From an uncultured Anaerolineales bacterium (GTDB taxonomy: Bacteria > Chloroflexota > Anaerolineae > Anaerolineales > UBA11657): a stretch of 9,008 bases of DNA. Under the pieces are notes generated by a model, which had not been told where the DNA came from, did not search any database, and saw only the letters and a program-made list of their open reading frames with translations. The stretch is taken from the NCBI GenBank assembly GCA_913031335.1, contig CAJWGI010000034.1:1-9008 (forward strand), in the 5' to 3' direction. The position numbers and the translations under genes were made by a program. Every line of letters begins with the position of its first letter. Positions within the stretch are counted from its first letter, which is position 1. Shown here one piece after another: positions 5,488-9,008 of the stretch.

Positions 5488-8256
5488 ATGAGTGTCCCCG
5501 CACAGCCGCGCTACGCGCAAGCGACACACCGGTCGGCGCGAAAATTAACCGCGATGGGAGCCGTGTTGGCTGCGGTTTTCCTGCTGCTGGCCGGCTGCGC
5601 CAACATCCCTCGAGACCCAGCTGCCAAAACGCCACCATCTTGCGTGGCGGCCGAGGTGCAATCGCGTGAGCTCAGCACCGGCTGGCGCTTCCGCACCGAC
5701 CGGGATGACATCGGCCTTGCTGAGGGCTGGCACTCAACCGCGGCGGGTGCGGGCGAATGGGCCGATCTGGCGCCGGGAAAAGCGTGGGAGGAGAGCGGAC
5801 TAGAATACGACGGGGTCGCCTGGTACCGCACCCGCATCACTGTGCCAGACTGGCCGGCCGTTTTCCTCGGTTTTGGGGGGGTCGATGATTCCGCCGCGCT
5901 GTGGATAGACGGCGAGCACGCAGGCCGCTGGGACAACCTCGGTTCGCGGGCTGCTCTCGTGGACATTCTGCAATATGGCACAGCGGGCGAAGAGTTGCAG
6001 CTCGCGCTGCGCGTCCTCGACCGAGGTGAATTCGGCGGCATCAAGCAGCCGGTGCGCCTCGGGGCCGAGCGCCGCGCGGTGATAACCGGCGCGCAACATG
6101 TGGAATGGCTTGTCAGTTCTCACCCAGATTGGCCCATGCCCGCATGGGCAACCGCAAAAGCGTTTGCGTGGACGATGACCGGAAACATGGATTCAGCCGA
6201 GGAGGCATTGGTCTCTTCAGATGGCGCAGTGGCCCCCTGGGCGAGAGCGCCCAGAGCAGAAGTCTGGCTCTACGATCCTGAAACGGGTAGGCTGGGCGCA
6301 GCCGGCCCGGCGGATGTGCGCTTCTCATTAACGGACGGACGCCTGCCCATGCCACAATGGGAATGGGAAGCCCTCGGCATTTCAGTACGAAACACTCTCT
6401 TTGGAGATGGCGGGCAGGCAGCCGTCCGCTGGAAAATAACGGTGCAAAACACGGACGCCGAGCCGCGCAGTCTGACCCTGCTGCTGGCAATACGACCCTT
6501 TGCCATTAACCAGAACCTCGCGCCGATCTGCGCCATGCGCGCCCAGCGCGGCCGCCGGCTGTGGGTCAACGACGTGCCATTCATGGCCGCCGCAACGGCG
6601 GCTGGAGAAACCGGCGCGGCACTGCTGCCAGAATCCATGGCGGCAGCAATGCGCGGCAGGGTGCCTACCGGGGAGGGCGTGAGCGCCGCGACCGCGGCGG
6701 ATGGCGTCGCCGTATGGGCCTATCCTATTGATCTTGAGCCGGGCCAATCCACTGTGTTCCACTTTGCCTTTCCCGGCGCGCCGGGCGAAAACTTCCCGGC
6801 GGCAGACGTCCCCATCGATGAACGCATGCGAGAGGCCGCCCAGTTGTGGCAGGAGGCGACCGGCGCGGTGAACATGGCGCTTCCCGACGAGTCCGTGGAA
6901 GCCGGGGTGACCGCATCGCTCGGCTATCTGCTGCTTGCGCTTGACCCCGACGGCCCCCACCCCGGGCCGCTGGCGCACGATGCCGTCTGGGTGCGCGACG
7001 CCGCGTACACCGGGTTGGCACTGCTGCAATTCGGCCACGCCGAAAGCGTGCGCGCCATCGTCGCCGCCACGCTTGCTTCGCAGGAGCCGGACGGGCGGGT
7101 GCCTCCCATCAGAGGCGAGAACGTTCCCTGGCACGATGACGAATGGGATTCGCAGGGACAAGCCATTTTTCTGGCGAGCGCATATTACCGCTTTACCGGC
7201 GATGAAACACAACTGCGTGAATGGTATCCGCAGTTGCGCGCAGCCGCACACTTCCTGTCTGAACTGCGAGCGAGCGCAGTCGCAACCAGCGGCGCTGCGC
7301 GCAGCCTGCTGCCTCCGAGCAAGAGCGCGGAAGACCTTGGCCCGCCCGAGTGGCACCACTACTGGGACGATTTCTGGGGGCTGGCCGGATTGGAGCACGC
7401 GGCCTTCATTGCGGCAGCGCTAGGGGATAGCACCGATGCCGCCTGGATGCAGTCCGAGGCGGACGCACTACGTGCAGCCATTTTGGATTCAATCACGACC
7501 GTGATGGGCCCGGAGCCGGCCTTCATCCCAGGCGCCGTGGAAAACACAACGGACTCGGCTATGGCGCGCGGCACAGTGCCTGCGCTCTGGCCGACTGAGG
7601 TGTTCCTTCGAGATATGCAGCTGCTCGCTCGCTCGTTTGACATTTATCATCGGCTCTGGCTGCATCCGGATAACGGCGGTTTCCGCCATCTGGGCGGCCA
7701 GTTCTGGCCTTACGGCGGGCTTGAACTGGCCCACGCGTACCTTCGGCTGGGCCGCACGGACGTGCTGCATCAGATACTGGGTTGGACTCTACAGAATCAG
7801 ACCATACCGGGAACCTTCGCCTGGGCCGAGCAGGTCAATCCCGCCAATGGTAGTTTCTCCGGAGGCGACATGCCGCACGCGTGGGCGGCCGCTAGTTACG
7901 TCACCCTGGTGCGCGAGATGCTGCTCTCCGAGCGCGGAGATGCGCTCGAATTGCTCAGCGGCGTTCCGGATTGGTGGCTGGCGGACGGTCGCACCATATC
8001 CGTAAAGGGCGCGCCCACGCACTTCGGCGCGCTCAATCTACGTACCGAAAACGAACTCACGCAATCAGAGGCGGGGTGGAACGGTACGCTCACCCTGACC
8101 TTGTCAGGAGCAGCGCCTCCGGACGGATTCCGCTGGAGGCTGCCCGTCCAGCCTTATGCCCTCTCAGGGCCGAGCGGCACAAAAACAGAGGCTGGCTGGC
8201 TCATCGTGCCGCCTGAAGAGGGCAAAGTACGGCTCACCTTTGCGGCCCAACCATAA
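5488..8256 (+). CDS. Lipoprotein six-hairpin glycosidase with GH2-like sugar-binding N-terminal domain
   Basis: Large surface lipoprotein of 922 residues. A long basic n-region, hydrophobic stretch (24-35) and lipobox LAGC place the lipidated Cys at 37. Residues about 58-192 match the galactose-binding-like N-terminal domain of GH2-type enzymes: GWRFRTD, GLAEGWH, PGKAWEESGLEYDGVAWYRT, FLGFGGVDDSAALWIDGE, LRVLDRGEFGGI. A beta-rich domain (about 205-440) follows, then an (alpha/alpha)6 barrel (about 460-815) with WVRDAAYTG (501-509), WHDDEWDSQGQ (548-558), SAEDLGPPEWHHYWDDFW (613-630), AWAEQVNP (778-785) and GGDMPHAWAAASYV (792-805). Asp504, Asp550/Asp551/Glu552, Asp627/Asp628 and Glu781 are candidate catalytic acids. 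A C-terminal beta-sandwich (828-922) has the APTHFG motif common at the end of such enzymes. It probably trims an oligo- or polysaccharide at the cell surface; the sugar is unknown. The ATG at 5488 is preferred because it follows GGTGGGA and gives a clean lipoprotein signal; an in-frame ATG at 5389 would overlap the previous gene and bury the signal. Confidence 0.85.
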   Translation: MSVPAQPRYAQATHRSARKLTAMGAVLAAVFLLLAGCANIPRDPAAKTPPSCVAAEVQSRELSTGWRFRTDRDDIGLAEGWHSTAAGAGEWADLAPGKAWEESGLEYDGVAWYRTRITVPDWPAVFLGFGGVDDSAALWIDGEHAGRWDNLGSRAALVDILQYGTAGEELQLALRVLDRGEFGGIKQPVRLGAERRAVITGAQHVEWLVSSHPDWPMPAWATAKAFAWTMTGNMDSAEEALVSSDGAVAPWARAPRAEVWLYDPETGRLGAAGPADVRFSLTDGRLPMPQWEWEALGISVRNTLFGDGGQAAVRWKITVQNTDAEPRSLTLLLAIRPFAINQNLAPICAMRAQRGRRLWVNDVPFMAAATAAGETGAALLPESMAAAMRGRVPTGEGVSAATAADGVAVWAYPIDLEPGQSTVFHFAFPGAPGENFPAADVPIDERMREAAQLWQEATGAVNMALPDESVEAGVTASLGYLLLALDPDGPHPGPLAHDAVWVRDAAYTGLALLQFGHAESVRAIVAATLASQEPDGRVPPIRGENVPWHDDEWDSQGQAIFLASAYYRFTGDETQLREWYPQLRAAAHFLSELRASAVATSGAARSLLPPSKSAEDLGPPEWHHYWDDFWGLAGLEHAAFIAAALGDSTDAAWMQSEADALRAAILDSITTVMGPEPAFIPGAVENTTDSAMARGTVPALWPTEVFLRDMQLLARSFDIYHRLWLHPDNGGFRHLGGQFWPYGGLELAHAYLRLGRTDVLHQILGWTLQNQTIPGTFAWAEQVNPANGSFSGGDMPHAWAAASYVTLVREMLLSERGDALELLSGVPDWWLADGRTISVKGAPTHFGALNLRTENELTQSEAGWNGTLTLTLSGAAPPDGFRWRLPVQPYALSGPSGTKTEAGWLIVPPEEGKVRLTFAAQP

Positions 8257-8271
8257 TGGCAGTAATGTGGT

Positions 8272-8300
8272 TTGACGACTTAACCGGGCGGAGGTATAAT
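8272..8300 (+). promoter_or_regulatory. Strong sigma70-type promoter of the S1 gene
   Basis: TTGACG (8272-8277), a spacer of exactly 17 bases, and a perfect TATAAT (8295-8300) give eleven of twelve consensus matches. It begins 16 bases after the glycosidase stop. Transcription would start near 8307, leaving a leader of about 280 nt before the S1 ATG. High strength fits an abundant ribosomal protein. Confidence 0.85.
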
Positions 8301-8312
8301 GTCAGCCTGAAC

Positions 8313-8334
8313 TCCCGCGCGATTGCGCGCGGGG
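8313..8334 (+). other. GC-rich hairpin at the predicted 5' end of the S1 transcript
   Basis: CCCGCGCG (8314-8321) pairs perfectly with CGCGCGGG (8326-8333) around an ATTG loop, with a flanking T-G pair. It starts about 6 nt after the predicted transcription start. No T-tract follows, so it is not a typical intrinsic terminator for the gene upstream. A 5'-protecting stem that slows RNA decay is plausible. Confidence 0.65.
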
Positions 8335-8400
8335 TTGCGTGACAGCAGCGGGTGTTATTGCGCGGTCACTATTGGTCTAAGGTGTGAATAGTCGGACCTG

Positions 8401-8547
8401 ATGTTGGTGCCAGTGCACAGCGGCCGGTTACCCGATGGGCAGTCGGTTGCCGGGGGCGGGATTGGATTGAGCGGAGAAATGTTGGGTTAAGTTAACCGTG
8501 CGGCGACAGTCCGCATTCCCAATACTCAATGCATGTCGGCGCCAGTG
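8401..8547 (+). repeat. Imperfect direct repeat in the S1 leader
   Basis: ATGTTGGTGCCAGTG (8401-8415) recurs as ATGTCGGCGCCAGTG (8533-8547), 13 of 15 identical with both differences being T/C transitions. Each copy is followed after a short gap by GCCGGTT (8423-8429 and 8560-8566, allowing for the preceding base). The copies are 132 nt apart. Confidence 0.6.
8466..8530 (+). other. Bulged long-range RNA helix in the S1 leader
   Basis: ATTGAG (8466-8471) pairs with CTCAAT (8525-8530). After an 8-nt one-sided bulge (CGGAGAAA, 8472-8479), TGTTGGG (8480-8486) pairs with CCCAATA (8518-8524), including one G-U pair. These 13 pairs enclose a terminal hairpin GTGCGG/CCGCAT (8498-8503 with 8511-8516, one G-U pair, loop CGACAGT). 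Nested helices of this kind are unlikely in random sequence but have not been scored against shuffles. Confidence 0.5.
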
Positions 8548-8577
8548 TCATATGGAGGTGCCGGTTTTATTTTAAAC

Positions 8578-8583
8578 AAGAGG
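8578..8583 (+). promoter_or_regulatory. Shine-Dalgarno AAGAGG of the S1 gene, short spacing
   Basis: AAGAGG ends only 2 bases before the ATG at 8586, closer than the usual 5-9. A stronger GGAGG (8554-8558) lies 27 bases upstream of the start, too far for normal use. Initiation may therefore be weak or regulated. Confidence 0.45.
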
Positions 8584-8585
8584 TT

Positions 8586-9008
8586 ATGAAAGAACCATCA
8601 GTCGCAAACGCGCCAAGGGATGACTTCGCCACCCTGCTGGAGGACTACGTGGATGTGGTACGGCCGGAGCATGGCGAATTGCTGCACGGCACCGTAATTG
8701 ACGTGCGTTCAGACGGCGTTCTGGTGAACCTCGGGTTAAAACGCGAAGGGTTAGTGCCGCTTTCAGACCTGGAACGCGCGGGTAAACAGCTGGACGAATA
8801 CAGCGCCGAAGAGGACATCGAGGTGCTGGTTACAGTACAGGGTCACGGCGCGAAGCACCCGATTCTCTCAGTCTATCAGGCACGCCAGCATCAAGCGTGG
8901 CGGGACGCCGAGGCGCTGATGGGTTCCGGGGAAATATTCACCGGCGCGGTCGAAAGCTGCAATCGCGGCGGGGTCGTGGTCTCATATCATGGTCTGCCCG
9001 GCTTTGTG
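8586..9008 (+). CDS. rpsA: S1-domain protein, probably 30S ribosomal protein S1 (3' end cut by window edge)
   Basis: The first 141 codons are visible, open to the right edge. Residues 29-100 form a first S1 (OB-fold) repeat: HGTVIDVRSDGVLVNLGLKR, then EGLVPLSDLE and ILSVYQAR. A linker helix (QAWRDAEALMGSG) leads to a second repeat from about 115 (FTGAVESCNRGGVVVSYHG, then LPGFV). The pattern of an acidic N-terminal extension, a first repeat ending in S-x-x-x-A and a W-x-x-AE linker is that of ribosomal protein S1, which binds mRNA and aids initiation on the 30S subunit. The phrase GGVVVSYHGLPGFV fits the usual start of a second S1 repeat. An in-frame ATG at 8529 exists but has no ribosome site and would add Cys/aromatic-rich residues unlike S1. 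With only the N-terminus visible, another multi-S1 RNA-binding protein cannot be excluded. The strong promoter and long leader fit a regulated ribosomal gene. Confidence 0.85.
   Translation, partial: MKEPSVANAPRDDFATLLEDYVDVVRPEHGELLHGTVIDVRSDGVLVNLGLKREGLVPLSDLERAGKQLDEYSAEEDIEVLVTVQGHGAKHPILSVYQARQHQAWRDAEALMGSGEIFTGAVESCNRGGVVVSYHGLPGFV

Larger units (their letters stand above)
8307..8585 (+). ncRNA. Long structured 5' leader of the S1 gene
   Basis: The stretch from the predicted start site to the S1 ATG carries no convincing gene but much pairing potential. This includes a GC-rich hairpin at its 5' end (8313-8334), a bulged long-range helix (8466-8530), a hairpin GGCGCC/GGTGCC (8538-8543 with 8557-8562), and an imperfect 15-nt direct repeat (8401-8415 and 8533-8547). 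I do not recognise a known riboswitch, T-box, SRP RNA, tmRNA or RNase P RNA. In other bacteria ribosomal-protein genes, including the E. coli S1 gene, use structured leaders for autogenous control, so a similar role is a reasonable inference. A new ligand-sensing RNA is possible. Confidence 0.55.

Noticed and set aside
6382..7398. Antisense 338-codon open frame inside the glycosidase gene
   Set aside because: Long antisense frames are common in GC-rich genes. The sense strand encodes conserved barrel motifs, while the antisense product is Arg/Gly/Cys-rich with no domain and no ribosome site seen.
8314..8340. GC hairpin as intrinsic terminator of the glycosidase transcript
   Set aside because: No run of T follows the stem, and it lies downstream of a strong promoter for S1, so termination there would block the S1 gene.
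8479..8490. Three-codon frame ATG-TTG-GGT-TAA preceded by GGAG in the S1 leader
   Set aside because: It falls inside the proposed long-range helix, has only 2 bases between GGAG and ATG, and is too short to judge from one sequence.
8529..8585. Upstream in-frame ATG for the S1 gene
   Set aside because: No Shine-Dalgarno precedes it; the added residues (including Trp, Cys and Phe/Tyr) do not resemble S1 N-termini, and it lies in the structured leader.

Overview
The window reads as a GC-rich bacterial chromosome fragment, most likely from the Chloroflexota (Anaerolineae-like). This assignment is inferred from style: a membrane-anchored SH3b protein with long Pro/Thr/Ala linkers, a lipoprotein glycosidase of a type common in that phylum, and a ribosomal protein S1 whose second-repeat entry resembles S1 of that group. 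No rRNA or other marker is present to prove it. No mobile element, CRISPR array, tRNA or rRNA was seen.

Layout. Positions 1-2104 (minus strand) hold a long RelA/SpoT-type (p)ppGpp synthetase/hydrolase that runs off the left edge inside its C-terminal ACT domain. A short divergent intergenic stretch (2105-2192) separates it from four co-directional plus-strand genes. These are a TIM-barrel, glycosidase-like protein fused to an NTF2/SnoaL-like domain (2193-3347), a Gpt-like phosphoribosyltransferase (3435-3947), a membrane-anchored SH3b protein with two tandem copies of an unrecognised beta-rich domain (4017-5456), and a large lipoprotein of the six-hairpin glycosidase superfamily with a GH2-like sugar-binding N-terminal domain (5488-8256). 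Gaps between them are 87, 69 and 31 bases. No convincing terminator lies between them, and an extended -10 promoter candidate sits just before the SH3b gene.

After the glycosidase, a near-consensus sigma70-type promoter (TTGACG, 17 bases, TATAAT at 8272-8300) starts a transcript with an unusually long leader of about 280 nt. The leader precedes an S1-domain protein, probably 30S ribosomal protein S1, cut by the right edge. It contains a GC-rich hairpin at its 5' end, a bulged long-range helix (8466-8530), an imperfect 15-nt direct repeat whose copies can form competing pairings, and a strong but displaced Shine-Dalgarno-like GGAGG. It is the best candidate for something undescribed here.

Functionally, the SH3b protein and lipoprotein glycosidase look like a cell-surface carbohydrate-handling pair. 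The barrel protein may be related in function but has no export signal. The phosphoribosyltransferase is probably an unrelated nucleotide-salvage gene. Rel and S1 are core growth-control and translation genes flanking this accessory block. The Rel protein combines an intact HD hydrolase site with the acidic EXDD signature usually linked to monofunctional RelA.
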